From Cyclostephanos tholiformis (taxonomy: Eukaryota; Bacillariophyta; Thalassiosirophyceae; Thalassiosirales; Thalassiosiraceae): DNA of 10,916 nt. Below the pieces are notes generated by a model. It ran no database searches, was not told the DNA's origin, and was given only the letters and a program-made list of their open reading frames with translations. Shown here piece after piece: positions 1 through 6,560 of the stretch. The translations under genes and the position numbers were made by a program. The DNA is taken from positions 1-10,916 of the forward strand of contig JALLPB010001164.1 of assembly GCA_036939975.1 (NCBI GenBank), read 5' to 3'. How positions within the stretch are numbered: the stretch's first letter is position 1; each line of letters begins with the position of its first letter.

Positions 1-24
1 CAACGATGACGACAACGACGACAA

Positions 25-57
<33 letters not shown>

Positions 58-290
58 TGATGACGACGACGATGACGATGACGATGACGATGACAATGAC
101 GATGACAACAATGACGATGACAACAACGATGATGATGATGACAACAACAAGGGTGACAACGAGGAGACGAAGATGATGAGAGACAACGACTATGACGACA
201 ACATTGATGCCAACGTCGACAACGAGGATGACGACGAGGGTGACGACAAGGACGACAACGATGAGGAGGAAGAGGGAGGACGACAACGAT
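1..290 (+). repeat. GAC/GAT/AAC trinucleotide microsatellite, readable as Asp/Asn-rich frame
   Basis: The stretch is built almost entirely from GAC, GAT, AAC and AAT triplets, with GAG/GAA/AAG appearing after about 150. On the plus strand the frame starting at base 2 stays open to a TGA at 290-292 and encodes a run of Asp and Asn with some Glu, Gly and Lys. Just before that stop the acidic reading moves to the next frame (from 279) and runs on to a TAG at 345-347. No start codon precedes the run inside the window, so if it is coding it is the end of a gene beginning upstream. It resembles the acidic low-complexity part of the ORF1 at about 3890-4018, so it could be a remnant of another element, or simply a microsatellite. 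CpG is very frequent here (13 in the first 60 bases), unlike the rest of the window. I see it as a repeat first and a possible partial gene second. Confidence 0.8.
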
Positions 291-323
291 GAGGACAGTG
301 AGAACAACGACCTGGATTCAATT

Positions 324-650
324 TTAGATGGTGGCACTGCCATCTAGATTCGAGGTTAGATGGTAGGAACGCCATCTAGATTCGATATTAGATGGTATTG
401 TACCATCTAGCTTCAATATTATATGGTATAAATAACCATCTAATATCGAATCTAACTTAGGTTTAATTTCAGATTCGATATTAGATGGTTCAATTAACCA
501 TCTAATATCAAATCTATCTTCAGGTTAATCATCTAATATCAGATCTAGATGACTACAGAATCATCTAGATCCGATATTAGATGACCTCGGAATCATCTAG
601 ATCCGACTTTAGATGATTCCACAGTCATCTAATATCGGATCTACCGAGAT
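324..650. repeat. 32-bp tandem array of hairpin-forming units
   Basis: The core TAGATG begins at 325, 357, 389, 482, 546, 578 and 610, with a degenerate copy at 421. The paired core CATCTA begins at 341, 373, 404, 437, 498, 530, 562, 594 and 626. The spacing is 32 bases almost throughout, with one or two degenerate units between 437 and 498, so the array has about ten units. Within a unit the two cores pair around a short loop; the best small one is 389-397 with 401-409 (9 bp, loop TTG). Longer inverted repeats span neighbouring units: 471-490 with 496-515 (one mismatch in 20), 434-453 with 471-490 (perfect 20), and 567-584 with 625-642 (perfect 18). The left half carries GATGG/CCATC cores and the right half GATGA/TCATC cores, so both sides of each stem changed together. 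It directly abuts the 5' end of the truncated retroelement. I do not recognise the family. Confidence 0.85.
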
Positions 651-655
651 TCAAT

Positions 656-1350
656 ATTAGCTGCGACAGAGCACTTCTGGATCAACCAAAAATTGATATT
701 GGTGCATTATGCACAATTTGTGAAGTGGCGCTAGGAGTTATAACTATAATTTTGTCAGTGGAAGGTCCGTCAATCCGGAAAAAAACAACCAATTTTGGGG
801 AAGTCCTAAAAAAGTGGGAACGCACATGGATGTGGGAAAACCTTTGATGGGTGGGAGAGGATCACTGGATCACAGAAGCAATAGAGGATGGAACACTCAT
901 TGCTGTGATGGACGGGTCATACATGAAAGATTTGTACCCAAACATCCATTTGGCTGCGCTTGTCCTGGAATGCACCAGTAGTCGTGGTTGCCTATGGTGC
1001 TCATTTGCAGAGGTCTCAAAATCGGCGTGTAGCTATAGGGGTGAGCTGGTAGGTCTGATGGCAATTCACTTATCCTACTCAGTGTCAACAAGGTTCGAAC
1101 AAATCTTAGAGGACTGGCCCACATCTAATCAGATTGTCTAGGTGCATTAAACAAAGTCAAAAACCTACCACCATCATGAATACCCTCCAGCTGGGCACAT
1201 TCGGACATACTAAAAAATATTCTGGTGAATTGTGGATCACTATCATTTACACGCCTCTACTCTCATGTGCGAGCACATCAAGATGACAAGGTGGGGTATA
1301 ATGCACTCTCGCGACCCTCACAACTCAACTTCTCAATGGATTTTAATGCA
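656..1350 (+). pseudogene. RNase H domain of a diatom-type non-LTR retrotransposon, broken
   Basis: RNase H removes the RNA strand after first-strand synthesis in elements of this layout. The frame at 656-1141 (with a TGA at 845-847) gives the linker, then the domain: MDGSYMK with the first catalytic Asp at 911-913, and YRGEL with the catalytic Glu at 1043-1045. The reading then moves one frame, where SDCLGAL supplies the third acidic residue at 1132-1134. After a TGA at 1177-1179 the motif HVRAHQDD follows (His at 1276-1278, Asp at 1282 and 1285). So all the catalytic-type residues are still visible, spread over two frames. In the family both TGA codons sit where I expect Arg (the position before W-V-G-E-D, and before I-P in LPPS*IPS). 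A GTG at 851 is the first start-like codon after the first stop, but I do not regard it as a real start. It is a pseudogene fragment, not a cellular RNase H. Confidence 0.85.
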
Positions 1351-2004
1351 AAACAAGTGCTGCTGGACATCCAGCCAATGAATCTGCCACGTCAAAATGC
1401 CTTTCCCTTTGAACCAGTTTGTGCCTTTGCTGGTCATGTCAAAATCACAGTCGACACGGAAAACCAACTTAGATACTGGATGCACAGAATAATAGCAAAA
1501 GAACGGTTCTATCAGATGAGTATTATGTTTCCACAACAATTCAATCTGGTGGACTGGGAAATGGTATACGCACAATTAAACAGCATTCCCAAGCTATTCC
1601 AGCTTTGGGCATGTAAACAGGTTATGGGAATAGCAGGTACAATGGAATGGGATAAAACCGTGACCCGAATGAGTCCTAGCTGCATGCAAGAATGGGATAC
1701 ATGTGCACATGTCCTGTACTGCTGTCATGCTGGGAGAGTTAAAACGCTTCATCATACTATTGACATCATGGAGGCATGGATGAAGGAGGTGGACACAGAC
1801 CCTGATCTATTAGATTGTATTGCTGAATACGCATACGCACGAGGGGGGAGAGAAATGGTGGAAATTTGTCATGGCCTTGGAGAGGCATACCTTCAGATGG
1901 CACGAGAGCAGGACACAATAGGATGGAGGCGATTTATGGAAAGAATGATATCCACTTGGATGAGAGAGATTCAACGCCAGCATCACATCTCACATTGTAT
2001 GTGA
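1180..2004 (+). pseudogene. Retrotransposon C-terminal ORF fragment (end of RNase H plus CCHC-type region)
   Basis: This is the longest open stretch in the window, about 270 codons. It begins inside RNase H and continues into the region that follows it in the same polyprotein. The part from about 1540 on aligns without gaps to copy B at about 9516-9950; I count about 87 identical residues of 145 by eye. Shared blocks include VDWE, WACKQ.MGIA, TDPDLLDCI and MAREQD.IGWR. A zinc-type motif is present, with copy B reading CPSC then AHVPLC (C-x2-C-x8-H-x3-C). In copy A the first Cys is Ser (SPSC), so the motif is damaged. The frame ends at a TGA at 2002-2004, after which the coding sense continues in the same frame as TSPERWAQGL. 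Function of this region is not established; nucleic-acid binding is a reasonable guess from the CCHC pattern. An ATG-initiated cellular gene is unlikely because the fragment starts mid-domain. Confidence 0.8.
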
Positions 2005-2357
2005 ACCAGCCCAGAACGATGGGCACAAGGCCTCGTCTTGAAACTGATTGAGGCAATGATGGACAATGGTTATATCATAATGTTCAAATACATGACATTG
2101 TTTCGGAGACACAGACAACACTCAGGAAGGAGGCCATACAGAAGAAAATTGAGGAGCAAATGGAATTGGGGGAAGTTGGTTTGTTGGAGGAGGACAATTG
2201 GATGCTGGAGGTCAATCTCAGAAACTTGAAGAATACCTCAGGGGAACAAGAACAGTACTGGCTAGTGGCTATTAAAGCCACTCGGGAAGTGGCAGCGTTA
2301 ACACAACAGAAGGAGCAGACATCACGCACACAACCACAGGAAAGGAGATGGGCATAA
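2005..2357 (+). pseudogene. Extreme C-terminus of the retrotransposon polyprotein, frameshifted
   Basis: After the TGA at 2002 the same frame gives ERWAQGLVLKLIEAM. At about 2055-2060 one base is missing compared with copy B (GAGGCAATGATGGAC against GAAGCCACGCATGGTC), and the sense moves to the next frame. There it reads GQWLYHNVQIHD, then an amphipathic, Glu-rich segment (IQKKIEEQMELGEVGLLEED) and a final block with SGEQEQYWLVAIKA. It ends at a TAA at 2355-2357. Copy B has the same blocks at about 10025-10283, but lacks about six residues after GLLE. These blocks are familiar from the C-termini of diatom non-LTR elements. The short frames starting at 2038 and 2160 are two pieces of this one tail and should not be called as separate genes. 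Confidence 0.75.
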
Positions 2358-2576
2358 TTTTCACTCACAAGTAAATCCCTGCTTCAGCAGGGTTGGATGG
2401 CTTTCAGTAGTCAATCATACCGGGGACAAGGTCCTCAAAGGAGAGTAGCCCTCTCACGTGGCTCCGGCTGCTGCACTGTTTGGTCATAAGTGCCCTCAGC
2501 GTATAAAGACTCCTGTTTGGTGGAAAAAGTCTAGGTAGTATAAAGGTTACCTAATTTCCTAAGTTGTAATGTAATG
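2358..2576 (+). other. 3' UTR of retroelement copy A with conserved stem-loops and GTAAT tail
   Basis: The 3' UTR is clearly related to copy B at 10284-10547. The identical block AAGGAGAGTAGCCCTCTCA covers 2438-2456. Paired arms visible here are GGGGAC (2422-2427) with GTCCTC (2431-2436), GAGAG (2441-2445) with CTCTC (2451-2455), and a weaker GTGGCT (2458-2463) with GGCTGC (2466-2471) that relies on G-T pairs. It closes with CCTAATTTC.TAAGTTGTAATGTAATG. In target-primed reverse transcription the RT binds the 3' end of its RNA, so these stems are candidate RT-recognition structures; that role is inferred. Confidence 0.7.
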
Positions 2577-3162
2577 ACAATGATGACTCCGGTTTTACTT
2601 GTGGCACAAAAAACGGTCTAAAAATTAAATTCAATCCAGGACCATAGTATTTTCAAACTGCTGTAACTTGCTGAATATTAGTCCTACAAGAAAAAGAGAT
2701 ATAGCCTGTGGAAGGGTCTTAACAAGACGCATTGAATACTGTATGGGAGGCTTAAGTAAATTTTCAAGACAAATAGGTCCTATGACAAGGTCAAAGTTAA
2801 TATTAGATTACAAATTATGGCCAAAAAAGTATTGACAATCACCCATTCAATCTGTCCCCTGATCAGGCCCTAAACATGAGCCCATCATGGCGCTGATGAG
2901 CAGTCATCCTCTCTGGAGGAATGCAGAATAGGCTGTGGTCCTCTTTCTGCTCCAGGGAGGATGTATTGTAGGTTTGGAGTTGATTTTGAGGAGCATAAAA
3001 GTTTCCACAAAATCGTATCCGCCGTGCCCCCTCCTTTGTTGTCCCACAATGAACTCATCTCTTTCTCCCTTCTCCTTCCCCCCCAACTGTCACCAACAGT
3101 TGATTGTTGTGTGCTGTGCTCGTCATCGGCCTGACATCTGCTGGTTGCCCACCATGATCCTG
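2577..3162. other. Non-coding stretch between retroelement copies, with a long imperfect hairpin
   Basis: No reading frame here has the look of a real protein. The plus-strand frame that opens at 2935 is mostly the reverse image of an Asp/Asn-rich minus-strand frame further right. Two structures stand out. CATCCTCTCTGGAG (2905-2918) plus GCAGAA (2923-2928) pairs with TTCTGC/CTCCAGGGAGGATG (2945-2963), one mismatch and a four-base bulge. CAACTGT (3084-3090) pairs perfectly with ACAGTTG (3096-3102) around CACCA. A pyrimidine-rich run lies at about 3056-3085. I cannot assign a role to any of these. Confidence 0.6.
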
Positions 3163-3363
3163 TTATTGTTGCCAATTTATCCTTGTCTCTGCCATTGCCA
3201 CCATTTTATCATAATCGATGCCGTCATCATCGCAATCATTGTTGTTGTTGTCATCGTTGACACCATTGCCATCAGAATACTTTTCACAGGCATCACTGCC
3301 ATCATTGTTACAATTGTTCCCTTTGCCATGGTCCTTGTTGTCTGCCAACGACATCCTTGTCAT
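3163..3363 (-). pseudogene. Asp/Asn-rich minus-strand frame, possible remnant of an acidic ORF1 region
   Basis: On the minus strand an open frame starting at 3363 reads through Asn/Asp/Gly-rich low-complexity sequence (for example NDDNNNNDCDDDGIDYDK) and closes within about 66 codons. The composition matches the acidic segment of the ORF1 at about 3890-4018 on the plus strand and the D/N microsatellite at the window start. It could therefore be part of an inverted, decayed copy of the same kind of gene, or merely degenerate AAC/GAT microsatellite. No conserved domain is visible. The plus-strand reading of the same bases gives an Ile/Val-rich sequence that mimics a membrane protein but is only the antisense of GAC/GAT/AAC codons. 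Confidence 0.3.
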
Positions 3364-3417
3364 TGTTGTCTAAAACTCGTCCTATAGCCATTTTTGTCCT
3401 CCTCAATGGCCAATTAG

Positions 3418-3834
3418 AGGAATTGGACAAAACCAAGCCACAGTGAAGTCACCCATGATGTTTGGATGGAGCATGCACCATCGGCTGTGACAAACAAGGA
3501 TCAGAAGCCTAAACATGATGACATCAAAGTCCATAATGTCGTTGTGTTGGAAATAACATAGTTTGCGGTTGTGGTGGATGGTTCTACGATAATTGATATT
3601 AATTCCTACATTGAAAGTTTTCTTGTCACCAAAAAACAGCCACAAACCAACTTTTTAGACATTGACGATGATCAACTATAGGGTAAAATGAGTTTAGTAC
3701 ATGAGCAAATTGACCCCCTAAACACGTGTCTGCTAATGCAGCCATTACAGTGGGAGCTCTACACACCATGGTCAACACCGCTATTGCCTACTTTATGGAT
3801 GGTGGTGATTACCAACAAAACGTTGGCACTCTGA
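3418..3834 (+). pseudogene. Decayed unidentified reading frame upstream of ORF1
   Basis: The frame from 3418 to a TGA at 3832-3834 is about 139 codons long and is broken only by TAG codons at 3559-3561 and 3679-3681. The translation has a normal mixed composition, with stretches such as HDDIKVHNVVVLEIT, DGSTIIDINSYIESFLVTKK and TNFLDIDDDQ, rather than the low-complexity look of its surroundings. I do not recognise it. Its place just before the acidic segment of copy B suggests the N-terminal part of the same ORF1, or of a related gene, but the frames differ (this one is in phase with 3418, the ORF1 with 3890). A short minus-strand frame at 3403-3645 overlaps it and I judge that to be a shadow. 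Confidence that it was once coding is modest. Confidence 0.35.
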
Positions 3835-3889
3835 ACATGAATTGAATTCAATATGTTTAATTGAATTTAATACGGGCAACTAATTAACT

Positions 3890-4588
3890 GCTAGTGAAAG
3901 TGGTGATAATGACAACTACGGTATCTCCAGCAATAGCAATGATGACAATGATGACAATGACAACTGCACTTCCATCGACAAAAAAGACCACATCGACCAT
4001 GACTCCAGGGACGGTTAGTTTATGTATCACAGCAGGCCTGAAGATCCCATTGACAGCAAAGACTATGATTGCAGTGACGAAGACAATTGGTAACCACCCA
4101 GCACCTTCAGCCCCCAACTTTGAATTTATTTCTGCACAAAATACACAAACAACGTGATATCCGCTAGGATCAGACAAGGCATCATGGCTCTTAAACAGAT
4201 AGAAGAGCTCTGCCTCACCAATAAAAAGAAAAATGATGAGATCAGGAAGAAGCAGGAAGAAGAGGATAAGCGCAAGAAGGATGAGGAGCACGAAGTGTGG
4301 CAGAAGGCAATCGAGGAAGAGAAGTTTAAGCGTGCAGTGGTGTCTCCACAAAATCTCCAAGATATCATGAATGACATCAACATTGAGCATTCGGAGGAGA
4401 TGGACTACAGCATGGAAGTAGAAGAAGACTATGACAACGAGGAGCTATTGCTGCTCAAGAAAAGCTCTGGCTCCAGCAAGTTGGCTACAAGAAAAAGCCA
4501 AAACCCCAAGGTCACGCCACCCTCAGACAAGGAAGCTACAGTGCAAACATCAACAGCAACAAAGACGGCAACATTTCTGGACACCTAA
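3890..4588 (+). pseudogene. ORF1 N-terminal part: acidic segment then charged coiled coil
   Basis: From 3890 the frame gives an Asp/Asn/Ser-rich segment (for example SNDDNDDNDN), interrupted by a TAG near 4017. From 4154 the same frame is open for 145 codons to a TAA at 4586-4588. This second piece begins with ARIRQGIMALKQIEEL and continues as a long Lys/Glu/Gln/Arg-rich helix with heptad character to about 4320, then an acidic patch (EEMDYSMEVEEDYDNEE) and a Ser/Lys/Thr-rich tail. Between the two, the neighbouring frame (about 4090-4155) reads APSAPNFEFISAQNTQ and may be the true linker, implying a frameshift near 4155. A coiled coil is typical of ORF1 proteins of non-LTR elements, where it makes multimers that coat the RNA; that role is inferred. 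The ATA at 4154 is only where the frame opens, not a supported start. The opposite strand gives a Leu/Phe-rich shadow. Confidence 0.6.
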
Positions 4589-4627
4589 ATCCATCCACAT
4601 TCCCGCACCATAATTGAGCTAGTTATA

Positions 4628-5708
4628 ATGCTAAGAAGTGATAACCCCTTCGAAGAATTTACCAGGACTTTGATGGACCTTATTTCCAATGCCCAGATTG
4701 TTGACTCCAGGTTTATCATTAACCCCATTGACTCTGCATCCAAAGATAAGAACATTAGCTCATCCAAGATGACTGAATTGGGAATGCATATCAAAATATC
4801 AGGGAACGGCAATGCCTTCAACAAGAGGAAAGTTTTGGGGGAATCAGGAGCAAGAACGTATAAGCAGGAAGAACACAAAAGAAAAATTCTGCATTCCAAC
4901 AGTGTACTTCTCCACGATCGTGTCCATGGAAGTAAAACCTCAAGAGATTATTGATTGCATCATGCATGAATGGGTGTGACTGGGAGGTGCTTGACTGCAC
5001 ATTAAAGACCTCCAAACTGTTGAAAGTGAAATGGTAGGCTCGTTCTTCAGAGCATCCATGATGACCCCCGAGTCAGTTCTGCTAGCTGAGCTAAAAGAGA
5101 TACTACTCGAGACCCAGCGGCAGGTGTCAAAGGACTTACTTGATACTTCCACATATGACTTTACCCTTGACAAAGGAATCAAAATCAGAGACTCTATTCC
5201 ACTGATAAACCTTTGGGTGCAAGTGGTCACACTCAAGGGCCTCCCAGTCAATGCTTTTGACAAACTGAGCTATCAAGTGCAGCAGGCACGTAGAAGCTGG
5301 CACCTAGAGGTGGACAGACAGTACTCTGCAAAAATGAAAGCTCTAATCCAATGCGCAAAAGAGTATGGCTGTGTGGAGGAGTTTTTGGGATGCCATGCCC
5401 ATTTAAGTGAAGTAACTGATGCTAAATCTAGGTTGAGGGAGGCAAAATGACAAGTGGACTTAGCACAGTCACATACTAATTACCAGATGTCTATGGTGGT
5501 GAAGGAACTGACCGGTATCACTAAACTTGACAAACAGATCAATATTATACACCCTGCCACATTAGAATCCATTGGCTCACCTTCCTTACATTCAATTCTT
5601 CTCAACTATCTAAAGATGCAGGATGGGCACCCGATGATAGCCAAAGTTCATCAAGAATACTGCTACAGCCCAGCCCATGTGATCATCCTGCGGAAGCCAA
5701 ACGAATGA
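4628..5708 (+). pseudogene. ORF1 central region, unidentified helical protein, broken
   Basis: A frame at 4628-4954 (about 108 codons from an ATG) shifts at about 4905-4920 into a second frame. That second frame is open from about 4905 to 5708 apart from three TGA codons at 4977-4979, 4992-4994 and 5448-5450. The translation is mainly helical with mixed charge, including blocks such as PESVLLAELKEILLETQRQV and SYQVQQARRSWHLEVDRQYS. In diatom elements a protein of this kind precedes the endonuclease, and it ends with the block described in the next entry. I recognise no enzyme motif. All three stops are TGA and read naturally as Arg (EWV*LGG, GGA*LHI, EAK*QVD), which favours one continuous ancestral frame over separate small genes. 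Confidence 0.6.
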
Positions 5709-6043
5709 CAGGGTTGATGCACAAGAATCTCCCGGCATATTTCTCCAATATGTTACAAGAAGCAGGCTTCACTGAGGACTTCATCAAGCAGCTCATCAGG
5801 AAATTCTGTAAAGCATCCTTGGTCGCAGAAGTGGCCCTATGCAAGTGGGATAGCTCAACAAGGACCCTGTCTACCCCAGTACCTGATGAAAAACATGAAA
5901 AGGCGATTAAAGCCTTTAAAGGCACAGCCTGGTTCAAGGTTGAATTTGGCCTTCTCAATAAAGGCAAAAAAGTTCCAATCCGTCTCCCTCAGGAAGATCT
6001 TTTCAATCTAGATGGGACCGCTTTGATCAAGACCATCCATGAC
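5705..6043 (+). pseudogene. ORF1 C-terminal block (FNLDGTALIKTIHD)
   Basis: At about 5700 the sense moves one frame: the previous frame ends KPNE* while the new one continues as RMTGLMHKN. The open part is 113 codons from an ATG and ends at a TGA at 6044-6046. Features are LPAYFSNMLQEAG, a segment around CKWDSSTRTLSTP and a closing block LFNLDGTALIKTIHD. That final block (FNLD ... KTIH) is one I associate with the first protein of diatom retroelements, where an Arg usually follows the final Asp; here the next codon is TGA. After this stop the frame stays open to about 6172 (HLAKETPIPKK and on). The function is not established, but RNA or capsid-like binding is plausible by position. It is a continuation of the preceding entry rather than a separate gene. 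Confidence 0.6.
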
Positions 6044-6046
6044 TGA

Positions 6047-6560
6047 CACCTAGCAAAAGAAACACCCATTCCGAAAAAGGGAGAGGAGATCAACCTCACC
6101 CTTGAAAATGAAAGGGACTCCACATTCCTGAAGCTTGTCATCCTCTTCCTCAGAGGACGATGGGTTCAGTGACAAAAGGTTGCACTCCAGCACTTCCTCC
6201 AGCTCTGGGGAAGAAAAGGGTGTGGCCAATGGTGGATAGTCCATACCAGCTACCCCTCCACATCCACAGGAGGGGCACAGCAAGTAGCATCAAGTGGAGG
6301 GGGAAACTGACTAATTTCAAGATGCATGAAGGGGTCCGGGGGAATACTTCCCAAGGGTGACACAATAGGTCCCTGGCAAGCAACTTTAGGAAAATTAGTA
6401 AAAATTTAAGCATGTGATAAAATTAGTAGATGTGAACAGAGAGACTAGCACTGTGTGGCACAAGGGATGGATGAACATTACAAATCATTCCTCAGTCCTT
6501 GATGCTTTATCACGTCATGCGATAGGCTCATTTGGAAACTGAAGAGACAACATTGTCAAT
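6047..6560 (+). other. ORF1 tail, Ser-rich hinge and ORF1-endonuclease linker
   Basis: Just after the FNLD/KTIH block the frame continues to about 6172, then another frame at about 6128-6233 reads a Ser-rich acidic hinge (SSSSSEDD, then SSTSSSSGEE). Such hinges are common at the end of ORF1-like proteins. From about 6360 to 6560 I see no convincing coding sense. The short frames on either strand here do not resemble known proteins. Confidence 0.45.

Larger units (their letters stand above)
655..2576 (+). mobile_element. Non-LTR retrotransposon copy A, 5'-truncated (RNase H, C-terminal region, 3' UTR)
   Basis: This fragment carries, in order, the linker before RNase H, a recognisable RNase H domain, the C-terminal region with a Cys/His motif, and a 3' UTR ending in GTAATGTAATG. 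Everything upstream (ORF1, endonuclease, RT) is absent and the left edge meets the hairpin array at about 655. Such 5' truncation is what abortive target-primed reverse transcription produces in LINE-like elements. The right end (2576) is set by comparison with copy B, whose 3' end carries the same sequence with one more repeat of the tail. No convincing target-site duplication was seen. The copy is inactive: stops at 845 and 1177, a frame change between the first half of RNase H and the second, a stop at 2002 and a one-base loss near 2055-2060. The family assignment is from remembered diatom element proteins. Confidence 0.85.

Noticed and set aside
190..375. Minus-strand Ser-rich frame
   Set aside because: It is the reverse image of the GAC/GAG repeat and carries no domain.
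324..650. CRISPR array
   Set aside because: There are no unique spacers between identical repeats: the whole 32-bp unit is repetitive and drifts, no cas gene is present, and the surroundings are eukaryotic retroelements.
851..1141. Independent small gene starting at GTG 851
   Set aside because: The coding sense continues upstream through a TGA at 845 and downstream in another frame as the rest of RNase H, so it is a piece of a broken domain.
1333..1575. Minus-strand frame opposite the C-terminal region of copy A
   Set aside because: The plus strand here aligns to copy B over the same domain; the minus frame has no counterpart there.
2935..3387. Plus-strand frame of 150 codons rich in Ile, Val, Leu and Cys, resembling a membrane protein
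   Set aside because: Its hydrophobic half is the reverse complement of GAC/GAT/AAC triplets, which always give Val, Ile and Val/Leu-type codons. It is a composition shadow, not a gene.
3403..3645. Minus-strand frame of 80 codons
   Set aside because: It shows no domain, and the plus-strand frame over the same bases is longer and has a more protein-like composition.
3884..4390. Minus-strand frame of 168 codons with Leu/Phe-rich segments
   Set aside because: It lies opposite the Lys/Glu-rich coiled coil of ORF1, whose GAA/GAG/AAG codons read as Phe/Leu in reverse. The plus-strand sense is better supported.
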